NCBI RefSeq assembly: GCF_904849725.1
Contig: NC_058519.1
Coordinates: 360,685,974-360,749,973 of the forward strand
DNA length: 64,000 nt
Source of the DNA: Hordeum vulgare subsp. vulgare
Taxonomy: Eukaryota > Streptophyta > Magnoliopsida > Poales > Poaceae
Direction: 5' to 3'
Every line of letters begins with the position of its first letter. The stretch's first letter is position 1. The position numbers and the translations under genes are program-made. Below, in pieces: positions 44,945 through 57,275 of the stretch. Under the pieces are notes generated by a model, which was given only the letters and a program-made list of their open reading frames with translations, did not search any database and was not told where the DNA came from.

Positions 44945-45655
44945 CTGCCAAACAACATCATCACCGACAACGGCACGAACTTCACCTAGGGCGTCCTCGC
45001 TCGCTAGTGCAGTACACAAGGCATCCGGCTGGACCTTGCGTCCGTTGCCCACCCACAGTCAAACAGCCAGACAGAGCGGACAAACGGCCTCATCCTGGTC
45101 GGCCTGAAGCCCAGGCTGGTCGAGCCGCTCGAGCGCTCGGCCGACGCCTGGACCGAGGAGCTGCCGGCTGTGCTATGGAGTCTATGCATGACGCCAAACC
45201 AATTGACAGGCTACACGCCATTTTTCTTAGTTTATGGGGCCGAGGCGATCATCCCCACCGTTGTCGAGTTTGACTCGCCTCGGGTCACCCTATACACCGA
45301 GGCAGACACCAAGGAGGCAAAAGAAGACGGCGTCGACCTCCCCAAGGAGGGACGCGAGCTAGCACTGTCCGGAACAACTATCTACCAGCAGGCTCTACGC
45401 CACTACCACGGCCGGCGGGTCAAGCCACTCTCATTCAGAGAGGGCAACCTAGTGCTCCGGCTGATCCAGCACACAACCGGCCAGCATAAACTGTCCGCGC
45501 CACGGGAGGGCCCCTTCATCATCAGCAAGGCCTAGAGCAACAACGCCTACTATCTGGTCGACGCCCGAAAGGCCAGCAAGAACAAGAAGGACGCCTCCGG
45601 CTTGGAGTCGGTGAGGCCATGGAATGCACAACTTCTCCGTCCATTTTACAACTGA
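44945..45655 (+). pseudogene. pol: Gypsy E' integrase, C-terminal half
   Basis: Reads LPNNIITDNGTNF, HPQSNSQTERTN, EPLERSADAWTEELPAVLWSL, GYTPFFLVYGAEAIIPTVVEFDSP, then the C-terminal domain to QLLRPFYN, stop TGA 45653-45655. Stops: TAG after TNFT near 44987, TAG near 45007 (also in the left copy) and TAG at 45533-45535 (FIISKA then stop), where the left copy reads Leu. So it carries both shared and private lesions. Confidence 0.88.
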
Positions 45656-46322
45656 AATATGCACGTATATATTTGTACTACTTTCAGTAAATAAAGTAGC
45701 CGACACCGAGAGCAGGTCTCGGGGACTGCCGTTTTATAGTAAGACATGGAGCATTTTTTCTTCCGTGCCGGCTCACCCAACCTCCGCTCCAAAATCGACA
45801 AAGTACTATACCTCCTTCTCCTAGACGGCCTAACCCTAGCCGGCTATAGACCACCACGCGGCTGTCGGGCCGGCAGGCGCACAAGCAAAGGGAGGCGGGC
45901 ATATAGGAAAAAATCGACTAAGGGCGGGACCGTTTGACCGTTTCACCCAGACGGACTCAAAATCTAACTTGTAAAAACTTCGAAGTACTAGCGCCCCGCC
46001 TCTGGCAGCCCACTCGTTGCTCGGCCCCAGTCTGCCAGCCGGCTGGTCGACGGAAAAAAAGGCCAAGGAACGGGCTGGATGGGAAAATAACTTTCAACAA
46101 GGGATGACGACGAGCCAAAAGGGCAGACGACACATAGATATAACTAAAAACGTGCAATATATAAGACAAGGGCCCACAACCAAGAGTATGGATACAATAC
46201 ACCCCCAGTGGGTGGACTTGTTCTTAAGAGTTCAAAGTATGAAAGACAAATAAGCAGGAAAAGCAAGGGCCGGCTACGACAACACCGCCTCTTGGTCCAG
46301 CCGACACGGATGGGCGGCCCGT
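45656..46322. other. Gap between convergent pol and antisense ORF of E'
   Basis: Mirror of 37217-37866. No supported coding frame. The pol stop lies left and the antisense ORF stop (46323) lies right. Confidence 0.6.
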
Positions 46323-49300
46323 CTAAGCGTTAGGAGCCGGCGATGCCTCCTGGCAGGCCTCCGTGTCGCTAGTTTGTGACGCCTCCGCGTCGGCACCTTC
46401 AGGTGGCTGCACCTCCGGGGCAAAGGACGTGGACGCTCCGCCACCAGCCTTCGCGGTAGCATGGGCAACAGCCGCAACGGGCTCGTCCGAGCTAGACCCA
46501 ACCTCCTCCTCCTCCTCGCCAATGGGGATGCCGTAGTCGTCCTCAGGGAGGTGCACACCATCGTCATTGAGCTCGGGGAAGTAGGTCTCCAGCGCGGCGT
46601 AGCTGGCAAGCTCGTGGGAACGAAACCCAATCTCCTCCTCGCGCCGTGCCAGATCCGGCTGCGTGGCCGCCTGTAGGGTGGCTAGCCTGGCCAGGATGAT
46701 GCCGGGATACCAGGAGAGCGTGAAGGACAGGGCGAGCCAGTCGCCGGCCCGGGTGGCCAAAGCCCTCCACGCATCGAATCGGTCGACGGTATGCTCCAAC
46801 CACGTCGATACTCGGTCTTCCGGCACCTCCTTGCCACGATCAGCCCAAAGGGCCCGAACAACTTCCTGCCGACCGACAATAGCCGGGGCCAGAGAGCTCG
46901 AAGGTGGACGATCCGAGCTACAGAAGCGTGCGCCATCTCTTCGGCCGACTAGTCGGCCCCTTCACCAGCTTCAGCGCCAGCCCAATCATGCTCCTCTCAA
47001 AAGGCCGTCACCGCGCGCTCGACGTGTGCGTGTGTCTCCTAAAAGTAGGGTGCCCCGCAGAAGGAAGTAAGGCAAGATTCAAAATAAGAATGCAACCGAC
47101 TAAGGAGTAAAAAAACATACTAGCAAAGATGGTGTACACCCCCTTGACAAACCTGACGGCGCTGTCCGCCCGCGTGTCAGCCATCTGGTTGAGCTCGCCG
47201 AGCCGAGCCACCTCGTGCTGGAGCGCCGTGGCCGCCTCTTCGCTCTTGGTTGCCGCTTGCAGCACTGTCACCTTCTCCGCCTCGGCCGCCTGCAGGGCAC
47301 CACCGAGCCACGCCACCTCGACCGTCTGCGTTGCCAGCTCCTGGACCAGCCGATCGCACTCGCGGGCGATCTCCTCGCGCTTGCCCCTGACCGCCTCAAG
47401 GGACTTGCGCAACTACTCCAGCTCGATGGCGGAGGCAGCCGCTGCTGGACGGAAAATGTACAACAGACTCGGCAAAGGAAAGAAGAATAAAGATTTGGCC
47501 TGGCTGCCACGAGGCCGCGCAGCCAGCCCGAATCTCAGGGACTATACCCAGTGGGTGCGCTCGCACGCACCCACCAACAGGGAAGAAGGCCCCCAGCCTA
47601 GCCGTCCGAGTCGTAAGCTCCTCCCGAGCCTAGCTATAGCTAGCTTTGGCGAAACAACCGATCGCATCCCGGAAGATGGCGCCGCGCTGCGATTGCTCAT
47701 GCTGAAGCAAAACATGAAGGAAAATAAGATTTGGCCCAGCTGCCACGAAGCCGGGTAGCCGGCCCGAATCTCGGGGACTACACCTAGTGGGTACGCTCGC
47801 GCGCACCCACCAACGAACGAGAAAAAAGCTCTAATGAAAAATCTTACCTCAAGCGCCTGGTCTAGGGCCTTGAGGCTGGCTGTCGTCGACTTAGCAAAGT
47901 CGATCACGCCCTTGTGGCATTGGAGGAGCGCGCTCGCCGCCTGCACGGGCGCCGAGGGCCCAACTCCGGCCACGTGAGGGGTGCGAAGTAGCTGCGCCCA
48001 GGCGGCCGTCACCGTCAACAACGATCGCGCCCGACTACTGCCAGCCGGCGTGCTCGATGTTGTCGCCGCCCCCGTCACGATGATGGTCCGGTCGCCATTT
48101 CCTCAGGCGTCGCTCCAGCTCGTGGCCCTTGGTCGGACGCGGCGCGGGATGCCTCAGTGGCGGCCGGAACGGCGGTCTCCATGATGACCGGCTCGACAAC
48201 CGACGAAGCGATACCGGCTCGACAGCCGACAGATTCGTTACCGTCGGTGATGGCTCGGCGTGTGCGCCAGCCGACGCAGGCGGGCGCCTCGTCGAAGGGG
48301 CCGCAGGTGGCATCGATGCCGCAGCGTCTTCCACCGCCTCGCCCAAGGGGCCACTGCGCCGGCTCCCCCACCCGACGCGGCCATCCTCGCCCATCGCTCT
48401 CGCTCAAGCCGCGCCGTCTGCGTGTGCTTGGCGGCTAAAGGGCCCCGCGCGGCGGCTTCGAGGGCCGACTCCTCCGTGTCGGGAAGCTCAAGAGCAGCCT
48501 GGCGGAGAAAATGAAAAGGGCATGAGCTCAGACGCCATGAGGCCACCAGAAGAAAAATAGGAAGGCATGAGCCCTGAAGGAGTACTTACCCGTCTACGAG
48601 GGGAAGCTGGCGGCCTCCGCGTTTCATCGGCATGTGCGCTGGCAGGTTGGCACCCAGCGGCAGGACGAACGACCACACCTTCTTCGCCACTAGGCTGCCG
48701 ATAGATCCGCCAGCCAGTCGCTTGTCTCGGCAGTGCTCCTCTGCCATTTGGCGGCGGGCCGACTGGGTGATCGTCAGCCTGCTCCCAGTTGGTGCATCCC
48801 CGCCCCTCGCACGGCGATGGCCAGGGGGAGCCACCATGAAGGGCGGAGCCTTGTCTAGCACCACCAGTTCATCATCGTCGTCGTCGTCATCCGTCCAGTC
48901 CTTGAGCCCCTCGGGGTTGCGGCGGGCCGACTGCGACTCGTCAGTAGGGTCGCCAGCCGGCTCCTCCAAGTCGTATTCGCCTCTGTGGCCCCCCGTGGCC
49001 GTCGGCACCCCTGAGTTCTTAGGGGCGACGGGTCCCCCGCTGTCTGACTCATAGTCGGCGGTGTCGGACTCCGAGCGGTCCGGGCGGAACACCTGCGGGA
49101 GCGGGCCGTCTGGGGTGTTCTGCCGGGTGAAGAGCTGAGGATAAACGCAACCTCTCGTCAGAAATTTTGTATCAGAGAAGAAAAACAATAGCAGACGGCC
49201 AACAAGCTCACCTTGGGTGCGAGGTTGTTGCGGTCGTATGGCACCACGCCGAACTGTGAGCTGTCTTCATTCAGCTGGAAGTTGGTGATGATGTTCACAC

Positions 49301-50240
49301 GCGCGGCCACCTTTAGCATCGAAAGCACCACCGTCGATAGCCGCCACGGCCATGTGTGGCCGCCCATGTCGCAGATCCGGTTTGCCCGCGCCTTCAGAGG
49401 CGCCACCCGGCATGCAGTGAAGGCGGAAATCACGTCTGCGCCTGTTAGGCTGGCTGCGATGAAGCTATCCAGCCGACTGCTCATTGCCGGCAACTCCTCG
49501 AAGTTGGGCTCGATCTTGTAGTTCGGCTCAACTAACGGTCGATCGGTGAAGGGCTAGAGGCCGACCCAGTCACATTTCTCGTCGAGGTTACAGACGTAGA
49601 AGAACGTCCGCTGCCACTTCTGGCAAGAATCTTTGAAGGTTATCCTCAGGAACGGCGGACCGTTCCATCGGTAAACCACCACCCCGCTACAGGAGTAGGG
49701 CGAGCCGTCGTTCTTGTACTTCTGGGCGCGCAAATAAAAGAAGTACCGGAAGAAGGAGGAAAAGGGGCGAAAGCTCAGGTACCCCTCACACAGCGCGACG
49801 AAGCAGGAGATGTATAGAACGACATTAACCCCCAAATGATGCATCTAGAGGCCATAGAAAGCCAAGAAGTTGCGGAAGAAGGCACTCACCGGTAGCCCGA
49901 AGTCGACGATGAAGTGCGCCCCAAAGACCACGCGCTCGCTGTTGCGTGGCTACGGTCAGACCTCGCCTTCCGGTACGCGGGCCTTGACCAAGTCCTCCAC
50001 AGGAAGCCTCCGCGTCCGGCGGAGGTACTCGATGTGGTCCTGGGTGATGACCGATCCCTCCCATGAGCCGAAGGGCAGGTCCAGCATCTCCGACGGTACC
50101 AGCGACGGGCCTGAGGAGTGGAGGAGGATGAGCGCTGCGGGCACATGGAGGGAGGTTGGAGACGGAGAGGCGCTTCGGGCGCGAGGAGGAAGAAGGAGGA
50201 GAGCTCGAGGGAGATGGGGGAGCGAGCGAGGCAATAGCTG
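46323..50240 (-). pseudogene. Antisense ORF of Gypsy E' (right copy), uninterrupted by D
   Basis: Minus-strand counterpart of 25054-37216, with the joined order visible: SEMLDLPFGSWEGSVITQDHIEYLRRTRRLP; MHHLGVNVVLYISCFVALCEGY; ITFKDSCQKWQRTFFYVCNLDEKCDWVGL; a segment ending at 49158; then RSESDTADYESDSG, the acidic DWTDDDDDDDELVVLD and MKRGGR; the coiled-coil part 47412-47110; and the last part 46826-46323 (DRVSTWLEHTVDRFDAWRALATRAGDW ... SPAPNA). It shares the TGA at 49956-49958 and the TAG before MHHL with the left copy. It has a private TAG at 49554-49556 (WVGL then stop), where the left reads Gln. Confidence 0.7.
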
Positions 50241-50708
50241 CAGCGGCCCCCCTCACCCCCTTTTAAAGCATGAGGGAGACCAGGGGCGAGTGGATCGACT
50301 ATGCCACGATCTCCTCCACTCCTCCCCTCACGATCTACCAGCAATAACTGCGCACACGACCCCAATGGACGGAAACGGCCGCAATAAATCCGCGCATGGG
50401 CCGAGGCACGTCAGGCCGGGCCTGGGAAGTTGTCCCGTCATGCGGGTAGTGGCGGGCCCGCCACTCATCTCTAGCTGCCACGTGGTCCAACTGGCTCGCG
50501 CAGAAGCCGAGGCGTCTGGGCCAGCTGCATTCCGGCCGGTTGCAGTTCCGGTCGGCTACCTCGCTGGCAAGCATCGCCCGGGCCGAGCAAGGGTCCGAGG
50601 CCACATGCGCGACATGGCCGGCTAGTTGAGAAGTTCCTTCAGGTCAGGAGATGAAACCACTGGCCCCCTCGCTTGAAACCTCCGGACCCCAACGGTTTCT
50701 GGGGCTAC

Positions 50709-51588
50709 TGTCGGGGATACTACCCCGGGGTGTACCAAATGCGGAGATTATCCTTCTCCAAGACAATTAGGGGGCCGCCTGCCCCCCAAGCCGGTTCGCG
50801 ATGCCGTCCCCCTTGCATGGCCGGCCAGCGGTAGCCGGTCCCATCAAGCCATATGCATGGCCGGCTTGCGGTAGCCGGCCCTTCCCTCCAGCACCTCCCC
50901 AATGGTCGGATGCGGTACGGCCGACCGGCTGGCCGATTGCCAGCCGGACGATCTGCCCTGTCCCATCAGGTCGTACAACGGTACGCATACAAGATAACTC
51001 CTGACCCCAGGCATGGCAACAGTGCCCCCTGACGCAGGCTGGGGCCGTAGCGGGATGATGGCGCCGTCAGCATGGCTACAGGGAGCCTAGACGACACCGA
51101 CGCTAGCTAGACAGTGCGACCCTCTAGCCCTCGTTCCCCCCCGCGCACGTGCCCTGGCTGCCCGAAGCGCATAAACCGCTCGTTGCACAGGTCGACGGGC
51201 CCCATGACAAGACCGGCCAGTCTGTGGGCCCCCCAGGCCGGCCAGAGGCTGACGGCTAGGTCCCACCGGCAATCTTATCCTCAATACTGTATAACTTGGG
51301 TTGCACTATAAAGCCTCCCCCTAGCCCCCAAGAGAGGGGATGGCTCCCTTCGCATTAGCACACACATACACCACACCGATACAGCTCTAGGAGCACCATT
51401 GTACTGTTATTCCATATAGTCGCACAGGCAAGACGTATGGGTATTACCTCACCGGAGGGCCCTGAACTTGGATACACCGGCGTCATGTGTCTTACGCCCA
51501 AACCCGTTCCCAGACGACACCGACGCCCATCGGCCCCAATCCATGAGTTAAGCCACCCTATGGCATTTGTCCCGGAAATACCACGACA
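50709..51588 (+). repeat. 3' LTR of Gypsy E' (right)
   Basis: 880 bp, TGTCGGGGATACTACC to AATACCACGACA. PPT-like TTTCTGGGGCTAC precedes it. TATA box CTATAAA at 51306-51312 on the plus strand. Flank TTTGT (51589-51593) equals ACAAA on the other strand; the left arm has ACAGA. Confidence 0.86.
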
Positions 51589-52379
51589 TTTGTCTTCCCT
51601 AACAAGTGCATAGAAGATTTTACAATTAACTCCAAAATCTCTCTTTCACGGGAAGAACTGAATTACCAATGTTCCATTTGTCCTACCAAAACGGCACAAT
51701 ATCACCTTGGTTAACTTGGACCTAAGTCACTTCTCTGAAGTTATCCAACAACTTCAAAATATTCCTCCACCAATATGAACCACAAGGCTCAGTGCCCTGT
51801 GGTACCCTCTCATGGTAATAGGTGCTCCAAATTAAATCTATCCATGGCAAATATTTCCTGTTAAGAAACTTGTTGGCATGCTTCATTAACAAGGCTGCAT
51901 TTTGTAATCCAAGGTTGAGAATATCCAAACCACCTTTACTCTTGGGTCTACATATCAGCTCCCAAGTAGAAAGAGAGGGGGAATGCTCCTTCCTATTTCT
52001 TCTCCACAAACACTGCCTAGGGGAATGGATAAACTGCAGAGGAAGAAGATTGGCAGGGAAGACCAAGCAGAGTTCAAGTACTGCAGTCTGCCACCTTGAG
52101 CCAAAAATAGGAACTAGAGGACATCCTTCTTTCCATGCAAGTAACCAGAGGCATGAAGTGTTCCATCCTAGGCTTAGAGGTACCAACTAGCAAATCAAGA
52201 TAAGGGAAAGGCATAGATCCAACCTGACAGCCAAAAACCTGGGCAAGTCCTTCTGGGATATGAGCTGATATGCAGACCCGTTGATTGTGAAAAAACCTAT
52301 AACATGTCCTTCACGGCTATGAGTTGTTCCTCCACAACTGGGAAAACAATCAAAGTATCATCAGCATACTGAATGATAG
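51589..52379 (-). pseudogene. LINE ORF2 fragment (right arm)
   Basis: Minus-strand counterpart of 22919-23779. RT catalytic YADD at 52357-52368, then the C-terminal RT part (LGWNTSCLWLLAWKEG; LWRRNRKEHSPSLSTWELICRPKSKGGLDILNL; the 154-codon open frame is 51722-52186). Compared with the left arm it has several deletions, including about 33 bp before LWRRN. Interrupted at 52380 by the 4 kb LTR, with target repeat GATAG at 52375-52379. Confidence 0.85.
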
Positions 52380-55300
52380 TGTCACATCCCTAGAATCCTT
52401 ATTGATGTTTAGCAAGATTGTGCCTCATGTTTTATCTTTGCATTAAAATTGAAGTAGGGATTGAAGAAACCCTAGCATATAATTTTTTCAACCCAATTCA
52501 AGTAATGTGAAAATTCAATGAACCCAAAATGGCCTTCAAAAATGTTCATCTTTTTTGTTAAATATTAGAAACAATATTACAGGGGTGGATATTATTTTAA
52601 AAACACTTTTGGCATTTGAATTAATCCATAAAAGCCACTGATAATACCCCAAACAATTATTTATAAACATTTCAGGATGTTATAAAATGTTGAAACATTT
52701 TGTGGAGCTTGGTAATAATCCAAATAGGCCCCACCAATTTATTCAACAATTTAGGGAATAGTTTGGAGCCAAAAACAAATAAAAGTAAAAGCTGGAATTA
52801 CAAACAGAAATGAATAAAAGAAAGAAAATAGAAAAAGAGCTATCTGTTGCCTCGGCCCAGCCCATTCCTCCTCCCTCTCGTCTTCCTCTTTGCCAGCGAG
52901 CAGCAGGAGCTGGCCGCCGCTCTCTCCGGCGACGGCACGCACCTGACCGCCTGCCTGGCTACCCTGATGTGCTGGCGAGGTGGATATGCTCCCCCGCAAC
53001 CCATTCCCATCCTGTCCTCCTCCTCATTCGGTCTCTCTCCCCTTCTTCCTCTCTGCTCGCCATGGCTGGAGCTTGAGCTCGCCGTCGCCAAGCCTCTCCA
53101 GCCACCCATTCTCTCCTCAGAGCCGCTGAAGAACCGTCGTGACCTACTGAAGCTTCCCAGCAAGCCGCACAACGTCGAGATCCCCTGAGTCGCCAAATCG
53201 CCGTCGTCTTCTTCCTCGGGCCGCCAACGATCGCCCCCGTCGTTCTCCTTCTCCAGGCCTTCCCCGAGCCCACTCACGATGCCTCTGCACGCCTTGTGAG
53301 CTCAGGGATATTTTGCCCTCATTTCGCCCCTCGATCCCATGCTCTAGCCTTCGATTCCACCGGAGCCCGACGTTATCCGCCGCGGGAGCTCGTCGCCGGT
53401 GAGGTTGTGATGATCAGCTTGTCCTTCCGAGGCCACTAGAAGTTTCAGCTCGTCGCGTAGATGCCGTAGGAGCCAAGCCCCGCGCGTTTTGAGCCCCGTA
53501 GCAATGACCTCGACGAGGCCCAAGCTTCGGTCACCGCCAAGCTCGTCGCCGACGTCGATTCCGTCCATCCCAGCCCCTGGGGTTTGCTCCATCATGCTTG
53601 CGACCGAGTGGCCGATCGTTTAAGCCCTTCCGCCGTCAATTTGGTCATCGGAGACGCGTTTCCGACGCTCTCCGCCGTCCCTGGTGCTGCCGGAGGCTCA
53701 CCGCCGGCGAGATCGACCTCGTCATCGGTGGGTTCAACCCCCCTAAGCTCATGACAGGTGGGGCCAGCCTCTAGTTAATTAGGATTAACCTAAATAAAAT
53801 TAAATAATTTATTAATTATTAATCAGACACTGACATGTGGGCTAGCCTCTGCTAATTAGCTAGTTAACTAAAAACTTAACTAAATCCTAACTAGAGTCAC
53901 TGACCAGTGGGTCCCACTGGTCAGGTTTGACTTGCAATGGCCAGATTGACCTGGTGATGTAATGGTGATGCAGTTATTCCAATTGTGATTTAAAACAATT
54001 CCAGAATAAGTTCAAAACTTCAAACATTCATTGAAAATAATTTGTAACTTAGATTAAAATAATTTATATATGAAAAATGATCAGAAAAATCCAAAGAATC
54101 CAATGGTGCTAATTTCATGCATGATTGAACAAGTTATACTAAGCATCAAGTCAAATCAATTAAAAGAAGTTTATGGAAACGATTATTTGAAGTGACATTT
54201 GAAACCATGTTTCAAACCAGCTTGAAACCAAATCATTTGCAGATGCATTAGCTCATCCATCATACTCTTGCCATGCCATGATCATGCAACATATTGCCGC
54301 ACTTGTTGTGTATTGATTTTTACTGTTTGTTACGGTAGGCTCCGCTCCACAAGATACTCAGGAGTATCCGAGTGAAGGAGCGTATCTTTCCACTGTTCTT
54401 CAAGGCAAGCACCATTTTTTATCATCCCGATAAATCCCATGATCTTGCTCCTGCTCTCACTTACTGCATTTGGACAGAATATTTCAAATGCTTTTACTTT
54501 GGTAGCTGAACCCATTCCTTTGCATGACCTGTCATTGTCATAGTAAATAGCTAAACCTTGCAACCTAGCATACCTAGTAGTTGCTTGAGCCATGATGTGT
54601 CTTATCCTCCTATGCTTGCTATGCCTAGAGTTGTGTTAGGTCTGTTTCATCTGGGTGATGAATAGGAATGGAAGAATGTGTCCTAGTGACAAAAGAATAA
54701 GTGTAGAACCTGATTTTGTAAAGGTACCGATGAAAGGCTATGTAGGAGTACATGGCGGGTTGTTTCATTGGAACCGTCCTTAGGAACTGAGTTTCGTGTA
54801 TGTAATCCAAGACTAGCTACTACCACATGCTTGGCCCTGAAATATGACCCCGCTCGACTTATTAGTAACCTAGTACTCGGTCCAGGAGTTGCAAGTAGTT
54901 TCTGGTGTTTGTAGTCATGTCGGAGGCCGTGCATAGTGCTGATCTTAGAGGTGGGCTATGATGCGGTAGGCAGTGGCACGGTGTACCAAGTGGCACCCGA
55001 ATGATGGGCTTGGGAACCTTGCGCACATCGTTTGGGGCCGTAGCGGAAACTTCGGCCGGACTTCCGTGCGGGTTCACTCTCAAATAGGCGATAAACCTAG
55101 ACTAGGTATTAGCGTGGTTAACGGTTGTGGCCGACTCCCTCGCTAGGCTTCCGCTTGAAGGTTGCTGAGGTGCGTAAAGTGCACATGGCGATAAGTGGTG
55201 AAAGCGTGTGTGAAGAAGTACACCCCTGCAGGGTTATGATCTATTCAAATAGTCGTGTCCGCTGATATGGACTACTTGGAGACATATGTTGTTTATAGAT

Positions 55301-56431
55301 AACTTTAACGACTACTCATAAAAGTATCAAGATAAGTGTGAGTATCATGTATGGCATTCCCATAGGGAAACAAGTATGAATCCATGATGGTGTATTGTTG
55401 TGGTGGTAGTGGACTCGTGTACGACTTATCGAAGTTTGTTCGAAAATAATTAAAGTTATAGTATAGGCTAGCCAAGAGTCAAAGCTGGCTTGCTGCATGA
55501 AACCCCACAACCCCTTTATTGATACATGTGCATGAGTAGATAGATCTGTTCCAAAGTCTTGCTGAGTACCTTTGTACTCATGTTTGTTTAATAAATGTTC
55601 AGAAAACACCCACGAGCCATCAGATGGGTTCTACCTAGACGTTGATGATGACGAGTAGCTGGTGTCCCAGCTACGACCTGGCCCCTTTCAGAAGGGATTT
55701 GTAGATAGTCAGGCTTTATGCCTTTTCCTTTCATCTGTCTGTACTTAGACAGCTATAATGCTTCCGCATGGCTTGTATGACTTTGTTTGTTGGACTTGAG
55801 TGTTGGGTCATGTGACCCCTACCTGTATGAACTTATTATGCAAGGCTCTTCCGAGTCTTCTAAATAAATGTTGTGATGTTGTATGGTTATGTTGTGATGC
55901 CATTGTTGTATCTATGCATATCGAGTATGTCATGCATACGTGTGATGTCTGTGACATGTATGGGGTTCGACACCTAGTCGTATGCCCTTAGTAGCTCTCT
56001 ATACAGATAAATGCCCCTTCGTGCTTCCATCGAGCCTTGGTAGTTGGCTACAGCTCCGGACACATTGGTTGACCGACATGTATCCTTCTTAGTTTTTGTG
56101 TGTGTCCCTATGGGGAAATGTCACGCGGTGTAATGGAGTCCTTGTAGCTTGCTGCAACTCGTCTACACTCGCTAATGAACGACACCTGCTTTGCTGGATT
56201 ATGTATGCCTGTCTCTGTACAGTTGAGCCAATTGAGTTTATGACTAGTTATGTCGACCCGGGTTCTTTGACATTGGAATGATAGCGACACCATTGCACAC
56301 GTGAGTCAAAAGGCGAAAACGGTCCCAACTAAGGTAAGGTGGCAACCATGGGGTTAACCGTGCGTGAGACCGCAAAGGGATGCGATGTGTTACATGCTGG
56401 ATTCCTGTGGCTTAGGATTGGAATCCCGACA
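52380..56431 (+). repeat. Solo LTR of about 4.05 kb with perfect TSD
   Basis: 4052 bp, starting TGTCACATCCC and ending GGAATCCCGACA, inserted in the LINE with target duplication GATAG at 52375-52379 and 56432-56436. No gag or pol is inside. Excising it joins the LINE frame ...DKDLPI with IQYADDT, which confirms the boundaries. Plus orientation is inferred weakly from an AATAAA-containing region near 55863. GC-rich 52850-53750; the rest is AT-richer. Open frames inside (for example 54330-54593 minus, 87 codons) match nothing I recognise. The left arm holds only its first 1444 bp. Confidence 0.9.
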
Positions 56432-57275
56432 GATAGGCAAATCCTTATCATGACATGGGATTGGCAAGTGAATTTGACCCTTGTGTAGCATGTTATTTAC
56501 CACTGGCTCCAATAGATCAGCAGCAAGAACAAAGAGCAAGGGTGAGATGGATTCCCCTTGCCTCACACTAGCTATGCATTGGAACTGTTTCCCACGTACT
56601 CCATTGATAAGAATAGATGAAGAGCCAGATGTGAGAAACTGATGAATCCAACTTCTCCATTTGGAGTTGAATCCTTTATACTTTAAGAGATGCATAATGA
56701 CTTCAGCTCAATGGTGTCAAAAGCCTTTTCAAATCTAATTTTAGTACGATAATATGCCTCTTAGATTGATGACACTGGTGCACGTACTCAAGTGTTCATC
56801 AAATGCAATCCTGAATGGTTCTTGACTTGATAAACCCATACTGGTTTTTGTGAACACACTTAAGGATAACCTCGTGTAGTGTGTTGGAAACCATTTTAGT
56901 GAGGAATTTAATGCCAATCCTGTCACAGAAATTGTCCTGTAATCCCGAACCTTAGCTGGAGAAGACTTCTTAGGAACCAAACTAATAAAAGTGCTATTAA
57001 TACTCTTTAGGCTTGCCTTCCCCTCAGAAAAATGAGTAGCAGGATTATAGAACTCCGGACGAACTATGTGCCAACACTTCTTGAGAAAAAGCCCATTGAA
57101 GCCATATGGGCTTGGGGCTTTATCAATAGGCATACACTTGACCACCTGATCCATTTCCTCCTGGGTGAAGGGATCAGTCAAACCATCCAACCCCTGAACT
57201 TGTGTAATTAAATTAGATAGGTTAAATCCCAAGGAGACGACATTTTGAAGCACAAGATCAAGGAGTTCATCATAC
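56432..57275 (-). pseudogene. LINE ORF2 reverse transcriptase, 5' half
   Basis: Minus strand, from about 57275: KYDELLDLVLQNVVSLGFNLSNL, then the RT finger segment DKAPSPYGFNGLFLKKCWHIV, INSTFISLVPKKSSPAKVRDYRTISV, and FNSKWRSWIHQFLTSGSSSILINGVRGKQFQ with VRQGESISPLLFVLAADLL, ending DKDLPI at 56437. Frameshifts separate the pieces near 56741 and 56695. It continues at 52374 beyond the solo LTR. The endonuclease domain and ORF1 are missing. Confidence 0.83.

Larger units (their letters stand above)
44945..51588 (+). mobile_element. Gypsy element E' (right copy), partial
   Basis: Mirror copy of E: integrase C-terminal half 44945-45655 on the plus strand, antisense ORF 46323-50240 on the minus strand, PPT TTTCTGGGGCTAC at 50696-50708, 3' LTR 50709-51588. 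Everything upstream of the integrase TDNG motif is missing. It has no D insertion. Confidence 0.88.
43460..53824. repeat. Right arm of large inverted repeat
   Basis: Reverse complement of 40013-21475 (without D). Segments: solo LTR copy 43460-44944, integrase end 44945-45655, antisense ORF 46323-50240, Gypsy LTR 50709-51588, LINE 51589-52379 and 4 kb LTR from 52380. Homology stops at 53824 only because the left arm is interrupted there by a later LTR insertion. The right arm keeps the empty sites of D (49103-49107) and of that LTR (53820-53824). Confidence 0.93.

Noticed and set aside
37867..45655. Possible pair of independent host genes in divergent orientation
   Set aside because: Both frames are the Gypsy integrase C-terminal half in mirror-image copies, with catalytic motifs TDNG and QTERTN.
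54330..54593. 87-codon minus-strand frame inside the 4 kb solo LTR, MAQATTRYARLQG...
   Set aside because: Looks protein-like but is isolated, inside an LTR, and matches nothing I recognise. Not listed as a gene.
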